Shown: positions 1 through 11,696, counted from the stretch's first letter. The stretch is DNA of 64,000 bases from Staphylotrichum longicolle (GCA_019096155.1 JAHCVI010000004.1:1302001-1366000); one strand, 5' to 3'. Notes: generated from the letters alone by a model not told the origin. A program made the numbers and translations.

Positions 1-2478
1 GGCGGTGGTGCCGAAGACTTCCTCGACGGTGGGAAGTTGCGAGTTGATGTCGACGTAGCCGGCGTGGTGCGGGTCGTCGGCGAAGGCGCCGACCGGGCCT
101 GGGTAGCTTAGTTCGGGCGGCGCGGCGCCGACGTCGAGCATGTCGTCGTGCGAGAGGGGTGGGAGGTGGGATGGGGAGGAGGAGGCGCCGATGCCGCCGT
201 ACAGCCACGGCGCGACGGAGCTGAGGTTGGCAGCGGCCGCTTGAGCGGCAGAGCCCCGCGGGTCGGTGGTCCAGGTGGACATGGCCTTGGGCAGGCTCAT
301 GTCTCGGGCATTGAGGTTCAGCCGCGGCAGGACGTACTGGTTGATGTAGTAGATGGCCTCCTCGCGCTGGATTTTGTTGACCGGGTCCGAAGGGTACGCG
401 CCAGGAGCAGGAGGGAAGTAGCTGGGCGGGCCGTTGGGCACAGCACGGCCTTTAATCAGGCTGAAGCCGCCGCCGGCTTCGTGACGGGAGGAGACAAAGG
501 CAGCCGGGTTGGCAGTCGCTTCGGCGACGAGTTGTTGGAGTTCAAGGAAGCGGTCCTCTTCCTCGGGGCTCAGGTTGCGGATACAGTCGCCATTAGGGGT
601 CAGGAGGATGCGGGTGCCGTCCATGACCTTGCGCACTGGCTTGCCTGCGAGGAGAGACGCCTGGTCGTCCTCGGTCACGATCGACTTGGTTGGCGTCATG
701 GAATTCTTGGCCGCCTGGTCCCGGATTACTGCGTGGTTGGCGTCATTGCGCGACTTGTCGAGCTGGACGCTGACTGGCTTGAAGAAAGCTAGGCTCTCGA
801 GGTTGTCAGCCAGTCCAGCGGCTTGAAGGTCGTGCAGAACTGACGCGGGGGTTGGCAGGGTCCGAGGCGTCGACGCATCCGAGCCTCTGTCCTGCTTTTC
901 GACCATCTTTCCCTTGAGATCGCCAAACCTGCCCTTGTGCAGCGGCGGCTCGTCGGTCAACGTGGTCGTCTCATTCGCCGTCGATCGGTACGCCGAAGAT
1001 TCTTCCTTGGGCTCCTTGACTTCGACGACTTCCTTAGTCTCCTTGACAGACGTCGGATGAGTGGCCAGCGGGGTCTGGGGGCGGCTTTGCGCAGGAGTGG
1101 CAGTCTTACTGCTCATCTTCTCCTTCTCCTTCTTCTGCTTCTTCTTGCGGCCAACGATGGGGCCGATCTCGACGGTTGTCTCGACCTTGGCCGGTTGCGC
1201 TGCGATTGTCGCCGTCTCCTTCTTCAGCGCATCCTTGCGCTGCTTACGCTGCTGGCTCTTGGTTGTGGTGCGCACCGGGGCGGAGCCAATCTTGGATGGC
1301 GGAGGAGAATTGGTGCGAGACGCAGAGATGGAAGCCGAAATGATGGATGCGCTGTCCGAGATCAATTCGCTGGCAGGGGTCTCGGGGCGAATGGCTGTCG
1401 CAGCGACCGATCTCAAAGCAGGCGCTGATAGGATCGGAGTCGACGGGACCTCGGTCTTGGGAGTCGACACGACTCGGAGCGTCTTGGGAGCTGCGCGAGT
1501 GAGAGGAGACGACACCGAGGTCGGCGCCGGAGTGGGAAGCGCTGGGAAAGCAGAATCCCTATCTGATGTCGCTTTGTCTGTTGCAGATGGCGCCTCCACG
1601 GTTTTGATTTGGGCTGCCTTCGTTGCCGCGGCGATATTGAGGATGCCAGGGATCGGACGCTTGTCCGTCTTTTTCTCTGCCGGCTTCTCTGGAAGCTTTT
1701 CAGAGGTCTTTTCTGCAACCCTTTCTGCGTCCTTTGGCTCTGCTTTTGGTGGCTCGTTCTTTTCCGAAGCGGGCGTCGGCACAGGCGCAAGCGTGGGTGC
1801 AGGTGTAGATGCAGGCCCATGTGCAGGTTTCTCCTTCTGCTTTTCCTTCCCCTTCTCCTTGGCCGTCTCCTTGACCTTCTCAGCCTGCTTCTCGGATGTC
1901 TTTTTGCTGCTTGGAGTCGCAGTTTTGCTTGCAACCGCCTTGGGTTGGACAACCGGCGTTGCTGCTGCCTGAGGCTTGGGGGAATTCAGAGCAGGAAAGT
2001 CTTCTTCCTGCAAGAGCTTCTGTGACTTGGACTTGGCGATCTCCTTCGACAGACCACTCTCAGCTGCCAGGGCCTTCACAGCTTTCTTGGCCTCAGGAAC
2101 AGAGGGCGTGATGGCTTTTTTGGTGAGGGGGCTCGACGCCGTGACCGGGGCTTTAGCTGGAACCTTGGGCAGCGCAACAGGAGGCGTCTGACGGCCAACA
2201 CTCGTCGTCAGAAGAGACGAATGGGATAGTGCCGGGGACGGATGTGCGCTTGGGAACGAAAACCCGGGCGGAACTGAGGGTGTCCCTGAGCGACCAAGAG
2301 AGTCGAATGCGCCGGGGGGTTGGCGAATGTTGGCGTCAATCGGCTCGTCGGCGACAAGTGCTTCTATGCTCGACCTCACCTCATCCAAGGAAGGGAGTTC
2401 GTCGTCTACATCAACCAAGATTAGCCTCTTGATCCGGGGAGGGGCGATGAAGTGTAGACGAGAAACCAAAGCCAAATG
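1..2478 (-). CDS. NOT4 C-terminal-module-like protein, partial at left edge
   Basis: The minus strand is open from a TAG at 2481-2479 to the window edge, about 826 codons, so the 3' end is missing. The encoded protein is rich in Ser, Pro, Ala, Lys and Glu. It has a DELPSLDE segment followed by VPPGF near its N-terminus, a basic KKKQKKEKEK patch near 1105-1150, a region with FFKPVSVQL, and an ordered-looking stretch with YYINQYVLPRLNLNA. I associate this order of segments with the C-terminal half of long NOT4 proteins of filamentous fungi; that is recall, not a search. A CTAATC branch-like site and AG acceptors at 2420-2435 suggest the coding part begins at or after an intron end rather than at an ATG. 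It is therefore either a separate gene with an unseen start or 3' exons of the NOT4 gene next door. Confidence 0.55.
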
Positions 2479-3122
2479 CTAAACATCTTGAGCGGGAGGA
2501 GGGAGCAACACGACAAGCCAGCGCCACTATATACATGAGGGCATGGTTACGTCAAGACTATCATCATCGTCTTCCGAAAGAAAGTGAAGCGCGAAAACCG
2601 TTCATGAGAGTGCGGTGTAATGAGCTCTATTTTGACCACCGATGCCACCTCAGCCCCGACGGTGCAAACCTGGGGCCCAAGTTAACGTACATGGGGAGAC
2701 CTGGAGGAAGACGATGAGAGCTTGCCTGACGTAACCCGATAACCCTAGCGATGCGAAGTCCCTGACCTGGGAAGCAAACGGGGCAAAGTGACTCCCAAGT
2801 TTGCAGATGCCCCTCGAGATGAACCCAATCCCTCTTTCGGCCCTCCCAAAAATGCAAATGACGCCAATGCAAGGCGGCTTCCTCCTTTGGAACCGGCGCT
2901 TGTGTGATGCTCCATGGAGTCAAGAATGTGCGCAGTTCGCATGTTTGCCTCGTGAAATCCTTTCCCGCCCCTTGGCGCAGACGCCGTCGTGATATATAAT
3001 ATGACAGTAAAACAAAACAGGTGGTGCCCCCTCCAAGAATGCTCGAAGAAAAGAGACGAAAAAAAAAAAAAAAAAAAAAAAGCAAAGGTCGCAGTCGCAG
3101 CGCGCAGGTTCTCCTCTAAGGA
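2479..3122. other. Spacer (or long intron) downstream of NOT4
   Basis: This 640-nt stretch holds no convincing coding frame. It contains an A23 tract at 3059-3081 and an AACCCTA motif near 2741. On the minus strand it would be the NOT4 3' UTR. If NOT4 is spliced to the downstream module, it would instead be a roughly 690-nt intron. Confidence 0.5.
3059..3081. repeat. Poly-A tract (A23)
   Basis: This is an uninterrupted run of 23 A on the plus strand (T on the NOT4-sense strand), just after the NOT4 stop codon. No target-site duplication or element end is visible beside it, so it is treated as a simple repeat. Confidence 0.9.
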
Positions 3123-5672
3123 TCACCAGGCCCGATATCCCGGGTTATACATCATCCCGGGGTTGTTGTACCCACCTTGCGACTGGCCACCGAACAGTCC
3201 CTGTCCGAGTCCGGCATTGCTCTGTTGCTGCAGGTGCTGCTGAGACTGCATTCTCGCCTGCAGGATACTCGGGTCCGCAAGATCAACTAGGCCACTCCCC
3301 CCAGAGGAGGAAGTGTTAGCGTGTCTGTGCTTCTTCCCCTTCTTCTTCTGCTTTGAACCCAAGTCATGGAAGGCTCCGGGCTGAGAACCGTAGAGCGTTG
3401 CCAGGTGGTTCGAGGCAGGAGCTGGGGTGGAGGAGGTGGAGGGTGGGTACTGATTAGGAAATGAAGAAAACATGTACTCACGCTTTCCGGCATCATGAGC
3501 CTGGCTGCCAGCGCCCCGGCCGCGGAACAGCTGCAGCATCTCGTTGGTGTCCTTCGAGGCGCCGCCAAACGCGGCCGAACCGAACCCGTGCTGTCCAAAC
3601 ACGCCCGGCGGCGTACCTGTCGACTTGAGTCCCGGCGGCGGCCCGGGCATCGAAGTGGCGTAGAACTGGCCGCCGGGCTGGTTGTGGAATGACGAGGGCA
3701 TCATCGACGACTGCTGTGCCATGATGCGGGGGTTCGCCGTCAGCTTCACAGAGGTGGACGACGCCGCATCTCTGCCCTCATTGGCGAAGCTGAAACGAGA
3801 ACCCTGGCGGTTGTGGCCCTGCCCCTGAAAGAGGTTGGCTTGAGCAGAGAGATGGTCGACGAAGTTGCCCGGCTGCCGCATGAATGAGGTCTGCTGGGGT
3901 GTCATCGCCCGGCCCCCGATAGAGCCCAGGCTTGCAGCTGGCGGAGCAAACGCAGAACCGACGGCCTGGCCAAAGAGCCCGTCTGTACTGCCTCGCTGGA
4001 TAGGCGGCTGTGAGCCTCGGCGCGGGTCAAAGTTGGGACCATCCCGGCCATTATCACGGTCCTCGGGCTCCCCACCGAGAGCCAGACTACCGCTGCTCTC
4101 TGGCTCGCCTTCCGAAGGCTCCCGAGCACCACCCGACTGTTGATCCTCGACACTGCTAGTATCTTCCGAAGCGGACCGTAGGGCACGCCGCCGCATCCCG
4201 CCCCGGGTGTCGAAAAGAGGGGGATACAGCGTATTGAACTCATCGGGGGGCAGATCGCCACCCAGTTTGGGCCATGCGAGCGAGCAGCCCTCGAGTGATT
4301 TCAAGAGCGACCTGAGAGCGTCCTGCGGTATGCGCTTAGCCTTGTCGATGGGCGCGCTGGAAGGCTTCGGCTGAGTGGCAGCTGCGGCGGCCCGAGCCGA
4401 GGGTGCGGCGGTCGAGGGCTCCGGGGGTGCATCTTCCACGGCGGATTCGGCAGTAGCTGGCAACGCGTTTGAGATGGCAGGACTGGGCGCCGCAGCACTG
4501 GTGGCGTGACTGCCCCGGCGGCTGCGAACCTGTGGGTTGCGAGCCCAGTTCGCAGAGGCTGGAAGCGCGGGAGCATCGCCGTTGTCGGATCCGTCTCTGC
4601 TGGAACTCCTCACCATGGGCTGCGCGGCAGCGGGGGATGGCGACGGGTGTGCTTGCTGTCTCGACGCGGAACGCGAGGTGCCGGCGGCTGGGATAGGTCG
4701 TTGCGAGTTGATGCTATTCATCGAAGACAAATCCTGCCGGCTGTAGCTGTCCTCCTCGTCGCCCAACTCGTGCAGGAACATGCATTGCCGATTCGTGCAC
4801 TGCTCATGCCTGAGCCAGGCGGAGCAGTACTTTGTCGTTCCCAACTGCGCCCTTAGCACCCTGTCCCCATTTTGCGACCCATTCACAGCCTGGATGCAGC
4901 GCGCGGCGTCCTCCTTCTTCTCGAATGTCACATAAACGCCGAGAGACTGGTTTTGGCCGTCGGTGCCCTTGCGGCTGCTGATGGAGATCTTGAGGATGTT
5001 GCCGTATTGGCCGAAAAACTCGGGCTTTCGGAGTGTCTTGAGCAGCTCGTCCTCACGAACCGTCGGTGTCAACCCTGTCACATAAACAAGGTTTTTCTGG
5101 ACGACCCGCACGCCAACCAGGTTTTTGCGATTCTCCTTCTCGGCCTCGCGTTTCTGTGCCTCTTTTTGGCGCTGTTCGGCAGCTCGCTTCTTCTGGTTCT
5201 TCTGAATATTGGCGCGGAATTCGGCAACCCTAAGCGCTGTCAGCAGGCAAGCCATCCAACAACGAGGCGGCTTAGCTTACTCCTCCTGTGTAACCACCTT
5301 CCACTGGATAGTCTTGTCATCGTACGGACGCCGGCACGCGGGACACAAGCCGTTCATGTTTGTCCGGATGTTGTTGAAGCAAAACTGGCAGATCTGCTCA
5401 TGCTGTCAGCGGGGCGGTCGGGTATTGTTTGGGCTCGCAACCATCTCCATACCTGATATCCACAAGGGCATGGTCGAAAGTTTCGGTCGGAGAGATCGAA
5501 CTCTTCGATGCACAGAGGGCTGCGGCACGTGTGGTTAGCGAGCTGAAGCCGGTCGAACAGACTGAGGGATGCGACGGAACTAGCGGGTGGCAGGGCGGGT
5601 TGGCAAGACGACTTAAGGGATTCCATACCAGCAGTCCTCCTCATCGTCGATGTATGTGTCTTGTGGCGCCAT
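3123..5672 (-). CDS. NOT4: CCR4-NOT complex subunit 4 (NOT4), RING/RRM E3 ubiquitin ligase
   Basis: NOT4 is the E3 ligase subunit of the CCR4-NOT deadenylase complex, acting in mRNA decay and co-translational quality control. I read four exons: 5672-5629, 5519-5453, 5393-5281 and 5229-3123 (776 aa). Exons 1-3 encode the C4C4 RING: CCPLCIEEFDLSD, then CPCGYQICQFCFNNI, then LCPACRRPYDD. Exon 4 has an RRM (KNLVYVTGLTP ... GVYVTFEKKEDAARCI) and a CCCH finger (KYCSAWLRHEQC ... CMFLHELG). A long low-complexity region follows, with PPPGLKSTGTPP and KKKGKKHRHANTSS, and the protein ends YNPGYRAW. The introns have good donors and GCTAAC-type branch sites. A GTGAGT-like sequence near 3482 could mimic an in-frame 60-nt intron, but I treat it as coding because NOT4 homologues keep a KREFMF-like segment there. 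The neighbouring module at 1-2478 may belong to the same gene. Confidence 0.93.
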
Positions 5673-6473
5673 GGCTGCGAGTTGTGGTCGGTGGCAGGAT
5701 AGAGGACTGGGCAACGTGTCGCGCTAGGCGGGAGGAGAACGGGTTCGGGACGAACGGCGGATTGGTTGGGTTGGTGCAATGATCTGGGCGCGGCAAAAGC
5801 AGAGATGGGTATCGTTATTACGTGTCGCTGATGCAGCGGGCAATCGCGTCGTGGAAGGAAATAAGACAAATGGTCCGCCTGGTTAACGCCTGTAGGAATT
5901 TACAAGGAGGACAAGGGCATCCTCTGCAATGCTTGGTGGAAATGGGCGAGATGATCGGATCGAGCGAGGGTTGAAAGGAGGAATGGAGGCGACGGCAGAG
6001 CCTTCCAGCAAAAGGTTCTGGGATCTCGCTAAGCGGTTTTAGGCTTAGTGTCTCGTTGCACGTGTCGTGCCGCTTGTGGTTGGCTGGCAGGAAAGACGGG
6101 GAGGAAAGCGCGCTGTGCAGGGCCGTGGGGAACTGAGTTCCTCAAAACGCAGGCAGGAAGGAGATTCAGCAGCTCACACAGCGCAAAAGCGACAAGTTCG
6201 AGTAAGGTACCCAAGCTGTTTGTGTCCCGGGCTGGCAATCCAGAGCTGGATTTCTTGGTCCCAACTTTCGGCACACACGCAAAGCGCTCCCATCAGTTCA
6301 GCGGGGCAACTGGTTCTCGTTGAGTTCTTAGCACGTGACCGTTCACGTGCGCATCCTTGGGCTGGACCAAGCTCAAGCTCGACGTCAATTGGAAAACGAC
6401 TCGTTCCGCAGCGTCTACGATCGAGGCCACCGGCTGACTCTCGATCAATTGGTCCACACCCTTGATTCCGACC
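5673..6473. promoter_or_regulatory. Divergent intergenic region NOT4 / complex I subunit
   Basis: These 800 nt separate the divergent starts of NOT4 (minus) and the complex I subunit (plus) and should hold both promoters and 5' leaders. I see no coding frame or recognised regulatory site. Confidence 0.6.
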
Positions 6474-7376
6474 ATGGCCAGCAAGCTCTGCAGAAACAGG
6501 GCCCTGGCCTCAGCCCTGAGGCCGGCGCAGCCGTCAGTGGCAGCTCGCAACGAGGCCGTGGTGCGGTGTTTCGCGACCACCGCCCGCGCCGCCGTCGCAG
6601 TCCCAAGGACGTCCAGAACCCGCGCCTCGCGCCCCGCGACCCAATCGGCACCCTCAAGGCGCCCCTCGTCAACCCGGCCGACAAGTACCAGTCCAAGGCC
6701 GACAACCTGCACAAGTACGGCTCGTGGGTCATGGGCTGTCTCCCCAAATACGTCCAGCAGTTCTCTGTCTGGAAGGACGAATTGACCATCTACATCTCCC
6801 CGTCCGGCGTCATCCCGGTTTTCTCCTTCCTGAAGTGTTAGTGGGGCTTCGTTGAGGACTGCCTAGCACCGATGGCTAACGCTTCTCAGACAACACTGCC
6901 GCCGAGTTCACCCAGTTGAGCGACGTCACGGCCGTCGACTTCCCCACCCGCGACCAACGGTTCGAGGTCGTCTACAACCTGCTCAGTGTCCGCCATAACT
7001 CGCGGATCCGGGTTAAGACGTATGCGGACGAGGTCACCCCAGTGCCCAGCGTCACCCCCCTTTTCGACGGCGCGAATTGGTATGAGCGCGAGGTCTACGA
7101 CTTGTTTGGCGTCTTCTTCACTGGCCACCCCGATCTCCGCCGCATCATGACGGACTACGGCTTTGAGGGTCACCCGCTGCGCAAGGACTTCCCGCTCACG
7201 GGCTACACCGAGATTCGGTGGGACGAGGAGAAGAAGCGCATTGTGACGGAGCCGCTCGAGCAGAGCTTCGCACTTCCAGCGCCTGGGAGCAGATTGGGCC
7301 TGGCGTGGACCGGACACCCGAGACCTTCAAGCTGCCAACGCCGAAACCAGAGGAGAAGACGGAGGAGAAGAAGTAG
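6474..7376 (+). CDS. NDUFS3: NADH:ubiquinone oxidoreductase 30-kDa subunit (NDUFS3/NUO-30.4), two apparent frame breaks
   Basis: This is a core peripheral-arm subunit of mitochondrial complex I. Exon 1 is 6474-6836 and exon 2 6890-7376, joined as LK|YNTAAEF across a 53-nt intron. The start encodes a basic presequence (MASKLCRNRALASALRPAQ). The conserved core is clear: YGSWVMGCLPKYVQQFSVW, VVYNLLSVRHNSRIRVKTYA, YEREVYDLFGVFFTGHPD, HPLRKDFPLTGYTEIRWDE. Two points need one extra base each to keep frame: the CCC at 6602-6604 (AVAVP then KDVQNPRLAP) and about 7270-7276 (TEPLEQSFA then SSAWEQIGPGVDRTPETFK, ending TPKPEEKTEEKK at TAG 7374). With both restored the length is about 283 aa, as expected for the fungal subunit. 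Assembly error or a real lesion cannot be told apart here. Confidence 0.9.
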
Positions 7377-8240
7377 AGCAGGCGCGCTGTACATATTCTG
7401 TCAACAAAACCTTAGAATTTGTCAACTCGGGATGTGAGAGCAAGCAGTGATGTTTTTGGTTTGTAAACTAATTAGTGGTCTTTGCACTGTTCCAATTTGG
7501 ATCCAACAAACCATGAGCATGCAGTGGTCTGGACCAAACTTCAATATCTCTCTCCCAATAGCTGAGAGCATCAGCACACGCAACGTCGAATCAGCTCCTT
7601 CAGGGCATGGGTACTCAACTTCAAACATCGCTCAGTCCCAAGGGCAAACCAGGTGTCCTTGTTGCAGGTACTTCTTGCGCTGCTTGCTGACTCGAGGAAT
7701 TTATTCCAACTCACCCACTCCTCGTCTAGACTCACCGCATGAAGGGGTTAAAATGGGAGCTGCTCTCATATCTCTTCCCTCACCTTTGGCCATTCCCCGA
7801 GATGCTACCCTCTGTTGGGCAACAAGCCAGATTACCACCCCTTATATGTCCAACTCGTAAACAGACTCCCTCATGACACTCTCACTAACCTCGCATCTTC
7901 CACTTCCATTTCAACAGCCGCTGACCTCACCCCCATTCCTAGTGCTCCAATCCCCTGAGAATTTCCGCGCCCATTTACTACATATTGTAATCTATAAGTC
8001 ACTCGCCCCATTGAATTCATGGCAACCTACCTTCTATGTACCCAGGTACCTAAATGAACAACCTGGGACTCCACCCACCCACGCCCCCTAAAACCCTCAA
8101 ATCCATCCATCCATAACCCACTCCCCATCCGAAAAACTGCCCTGACAAGTCGAACGAACGAAGGGGCGGGGGGGGGGGGGGGCGGCTAAACAAAAACCCG
8201 CATCCCCACCACACAATCTCCAACCTAATCCAAAAAGAAG
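7377..8240. other. Intergenic region, complex I subunit to tRNA-Leu
   Basis: This stretch has no supported gene. It is less GC-rich than the coding parts, has scattered pyrimidine tracts, and carries a G15 run at 8168-8182. Confidence 0.6.
8168..8182. repeat. Poly-G tract (G15)
   Basis: A homopolymer of 15 G lies about 60 nt upstream of the tRNA-Leu gene. Its length may be unreliable in an assembly. Confidence 0.85.
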
Positions 8241-8365
8241 GGCAAGGTGGCCGAGCGGTCTAAGGCGCCACGTTAAGGTTGTAGCAAAACCCTTAATCCT
8301 CTACTCACAGTTTGCGAGTTTCCGTGGTCTCGAAAGGGGCGTGAGTTCGAATCTCACCCTTGTCA
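8241..8365 (+). tRNA. tRNA-Leu (anticodon UAA) with 45-nt intron
   Basis: The acceptor stem pairs GGCAAGG (8241-8247) with CCTTGTC (8358-8364), with discriminator A at 8365. The anticodon stem pairs GCCAC (8267-8271) with GTGGT (8324-8328). The loop is G, T, then anticodon TAA at 8274-8276, then G. The intron is 8278-8322, at the canonical position after base 37. A long variable arm (CTCGAAAGGGGC region) and the T arm GTGAG-TTCGAAT-CTCAC (8341-8357) complete a class II tRNA. The reading UAA depends on this loop placement. Confidence 0.93.
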
Positions 8366-9385
8366 TTTTGGGGGAGTTGAGTCCAATGTCGTTTTTGATG
8401 GTGGGGGTTAGGCTTCTTTTCTCTTTTTTTTTTTCCTTCCCTCTCTTTTTCTACTATTTGGGGGTAACGGGTTTGGAAAGTTGTGTGGAATTTGGGGTTT
8501 GTTTTCTAGCTTTCGATTTGTTGGAGGCTAAGATGGTATTCTTGAGCCAAATCCTCCTTTGCGAGGGTGCTGGTTGAGGGGATGTTGTGTCATCTGCGGT
8601 GGGAGATGTTTTAGGAACAAATCTTTCCCGGTGGTGGAGACTGAGATGTCCCCTGTGGAGGATTGGAGAGAGGGGCAAAACGGGCGGAAAGGGGGATGTG
8701 GAAACCCGGGGGGGGGGTTGGGGATATGTATCTGAAGCGAGGTTTGATAGTGTTTATTTTATTGTGTCATAGTCGGCAATATTGAGAAGACAGAGTGTGT
8801 GTACCTGTATTCCCTAAATCTGTGTGGCGTATCGACGTTCGGAGTTGCAGCAATGCGTTACAGTGTCTAGGGTGCGAGTGTGTTGTGTTCCGCTGTGGGA
8901 GCAGCTGAACAGAGCTGTGTTCAACGCGCTTCCAGAGTGATACGTGACGTAGAGGAGAGTCCAGGTCATGTTGATCCGTTAAGGTCATGGGTAATCGCAC
9001 GTGGCTCCTTAACATATCCCCCTGAGCTTCCATCTGAACAATGCCCCTGAATATGACGTCGATACGCAATGTCACGGAAAGGGGTAAACCTCACAAGGAC
9101 CCTTCAAAACAATCCTCAGTTAGATAGCAAAGATTTCGTGCGACCTGGAGCTGGGTTATGACGGCGTCACATTGGGTTCAAATCGCATGAGCAAACCACA
9201 GAGTCACACCCAAAGGGTCAGAGTGTTGTTTTAAGAACTTTTTATTCAACCTGTCAAACGCTCTCATCGCTAAACTCTCCTCGATCACCCCCATCCGCGC
9301 CCTGCAGATTTGCTGGAGGCTGGGTATATACGTGACAATATGTACAAAGAACTTCCCCTCCCATCAGACCGTCACCAGGCAACGC
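8366..9385. other. Intergenic region, tRNA-Leu to dioxygenase
   Basis: About 1 kb has no supported gene. Short T-rich and G-rich runs occur at 8405-8460 and 8702-8715. The last few hundred bases are probably the 3' flank of the minus-strand dioxygenase gene. Confidence 0.6.
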
Positions 9386-10345
9386 TTAGAGGCGGCCCTT
9401 GTAGCCCTTGGGGGCCAGGTTGACGTTGTACTCGAGCTCGAGCACGGCCTTGTCGTCGCCCTCGAGGGGCTTGAAGGTGACAACGAGATCGTCCTTGACG
9501 GCGAAGACGGTGTCGTTGGTGATCCACTGGTCGTCGCTGGGGTACAGCTGGGTGGTGCAGCCCTGGAAGTCGGGGTGGGTGACCATGATGTGGATGTGGG
9601 CCGGGCGCATGGGGTGGCGGTCCATCATGGTGAGGAGCTGCCACGAGGGGCCGTCGCGGGGAAGCGAGTAGGCGGTGGGGTGCAGGCAGTAGAACCAGTA
9701 CTTGCCCTCGGCGTCGGCGCGGAACTTGCCGCGGAGGTTGTTGGGGGTCTGGTTCTCAGGGTCCTGGAAGTCGTACTTGCCGTTGGCCGACGCCTGCCAG
9801 ATGTCGAAGACAGCGTTGGGGATGGGCTTGCCGGTGGTGATGTCGCGGATCACGCCGTGCATCTTGGTGACGCGGCCGTTGGGGGGGACACCGTCCTGGA
9901 AGATGACGCCGCCCAGCTCACGGAAGGGAGCGTTGGGGGACCAGAAGGGGCCCAGGATGGAGGACGAGGTGGGATCCATGCCGGTCTCAGAGATGATCTT
10001 GTGGGCGATCTCGTCGACGAGGCTGAGCGGTTGTTAGCATGGGCTGTCTCGGTTTGGTAGTTGGGGGTTGTGTAAGTCAACTTACGACTCGAGGCCAATG
10101 ACATCGCAGATGCGGTGGGTCTCGTTACGGGTCTTGTTGCTGTTGACATAGATCTCGCCAAGAGCGTTGATGAACTTGACACCCTCCATCCACTCCTCGA
10201 TGGTGAGCTCGTTCTCACGAGCGAAGTCGTGGATGTGGGTGATCAGCGAGCCAAGGAGCTGGCGGTTGCGGGGAGTGGTGTTGGGGCCCATGCCCTCCAC
10301 CACGTTGCGGGTGAAGTTGGGGTCGAAACGGTGAGCGGGGGCCAT
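9386..10345 (-). CDS. Intradiol ring-cleavage dioxygenase (protocatechuate/catechol type)
   Basis: The enzyme opens a dihydroxylated aromatic ring between the two hydroxyls with Fe(III) and O2. Exon 1 is 10345-10086 and exon 2 10022-9386, giving 298 aa; the intron has GTAAGT, GCTAAC and CTCAG. The N-terminal helical domain (FTRNVVEGMGPNTTPRNRQL ... HDFARENELTIEEWMEG) is followed by the catalytic beta-barrel. The non-haem iron ligands are visible as tyrosines in WFYCLHPTAYSLP and histidines in RPAHIHIMV. No signal peptide is seen, so it is likely intracellular. The gene is divergent from a carboxymuconate cyclase 1.35 kb away, which favours protocatechuate as substrate, since the cyclase acts on its ring-opened product. 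Catechol or hydroxyquinol remain possible from sequence alone. Confidence 0.9.
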
Positions 10346-11696
10346 TGTGATGGTGGTTTGGGGGTTGGTGGGGTGTGGAGAGAGGTTGTGAGAGTGGAAG
10401 TGTGAAGATGATGAAGGCTGAAGATGCTGATGGGAAAGACTGGACCGGAAAGCGAGCAAGACGGTCAAGTTAAATAGACACGGAGGAGTAAGAGAGGAGC
10501 AGGGAGGGACCGGCACTCGCCTCAACTCGCCCTACCTGTTTGACGCTGCAAAGCATCGCCGCGGGTTGTGAATTCGGCCAACGTGATAGGACGCGGGCCA
10601 ACCTTGTGGCATCATTTTCCCCGCCGAGAGCAATCGGGGTGCTGTCACGGCAGCTTGCCCGTCCCCAGGTCTGCGCCGCGGGAGTGGGGTCGGGGAAGGA
10701 GGCAAGCCGGGAGAAATTTAGCCCTGCCTTGGGATCCATCCAGGGGACCCGGAAAGCAGGGAACGCCGGGGCTCGCCCGAAAGTGTCCCCTGCCACCCCA
10801 GGACGCAGGCGTTGGGTCCCAGTTGCGCCCCAAATCCGCCCCACTCCACTGGCAGCGGCCTGCCTGTCAGGGCACTGGCATTGCTGACCAGCTCCCCGGC
10901 TGCCGTGCGCTTGGCGCAGCCCATCCCATGAATCGCCAGCCGGTTCATCTTTGGTTCTCCCGCTGCAGTACATGGCATCCACTGTGGATCTGCAACCTCA
11001 ACTGCCAGGTGCCTTGCCTGTGCTTGTGCACCAGTGCAGTGGCCAGTCTCGAGCCAACCAAGCCAACCCACCTCCCACCCGACCTTTCCCCTGGGGGCCC
11101 CGGGAGACCCTCCTTTGCCTGTGGCGATGGTGCGATGAATGGAGCTCGGCCTCGCGATTGTTGGCTAGCGCACACAGGTCAGGGTCTCGAGGCCGGGATG
11201 TGCGTTTACCCTCCGGCTCCATGCTGCAGGGGCGCGTGCTCAGGCGTGGTTGCGAGAAGCGCGAGGGGCGGATTGTCTGTCTGGGGGAACAAGGTTTTGC
11301 GGCAGGACCGGGGCCCGTGTCGCGTGGAGCAGAGCCACACTCGCCAGAAATCCCGACGATTCTGGGCGATCTCCCATCTACCGCCGCCGCTACCGACCCC
11401 ACATTGCCAATTCCGAAGACTGGGGGCGGCCGAGGGGTAAAGATTCACACAGCACCTCGGAGCAGCCCAGGCACGGGGAGGAAAAAGTTGCGCGCAACAC
11501 CCAGGTAGAACATAATCTAGACCGATATAGCAATTCCCGTTCAACACCAATCCTGCATCGTACGATTGAATTTCCTACGTCCCTCGGTTGCTTCAGCTCG
11601 CAGCGACACGGTTTGCAGCGACGGGAACTTTTGGCGACTGTTTCTCCAACACCAAAAAAAAAGTCCCGGCAACGGTAGCCGACGTCGTTCACAGCC
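10346..11696. promoter_or_regulatory. Shared divergent promoter region of dioxygenase and muconate cyclase
   Basis: This 1.35-kb GC-rich region lies between two divergently transcribed aromatic-catabolism genes. Several long open frames cross it, but their Arg/Pro/Gly/Ser-rich, family-less content looks like by-products of high GC. A shared regulatory input is inferred from position only. Confidence 0.5.

Noticed and set aside
1061..1972. Plus-strand open frame opposite the NOT4-like module
   Set aside because: It is a mirror of the low-complexity minus-strand coding sequence, with Ser/Phe/Gly runs and no family features.
3059..3081. Poly-A tract as a retroposon tail
   Set aside because: No element body, target-site duplication or processed-gene remnant adjoins it.
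3423..3483. In-frame 60-nt intron in NOT4 (GTGAGT ... CCCCAG)
   Set aside because: The segment encodes KREYMFSSFP, similar to a KREFMF stretch I recall in other fungal NOT4 proteins, so it is more likely coding.
10568..11440. Plus-strand 290-codon open frame
   Set aside because: Composition is Cys/Arg/Pro/Gly-rich with no domain; it lies in a GC-rich promoter region and overlaps other equally open frames.
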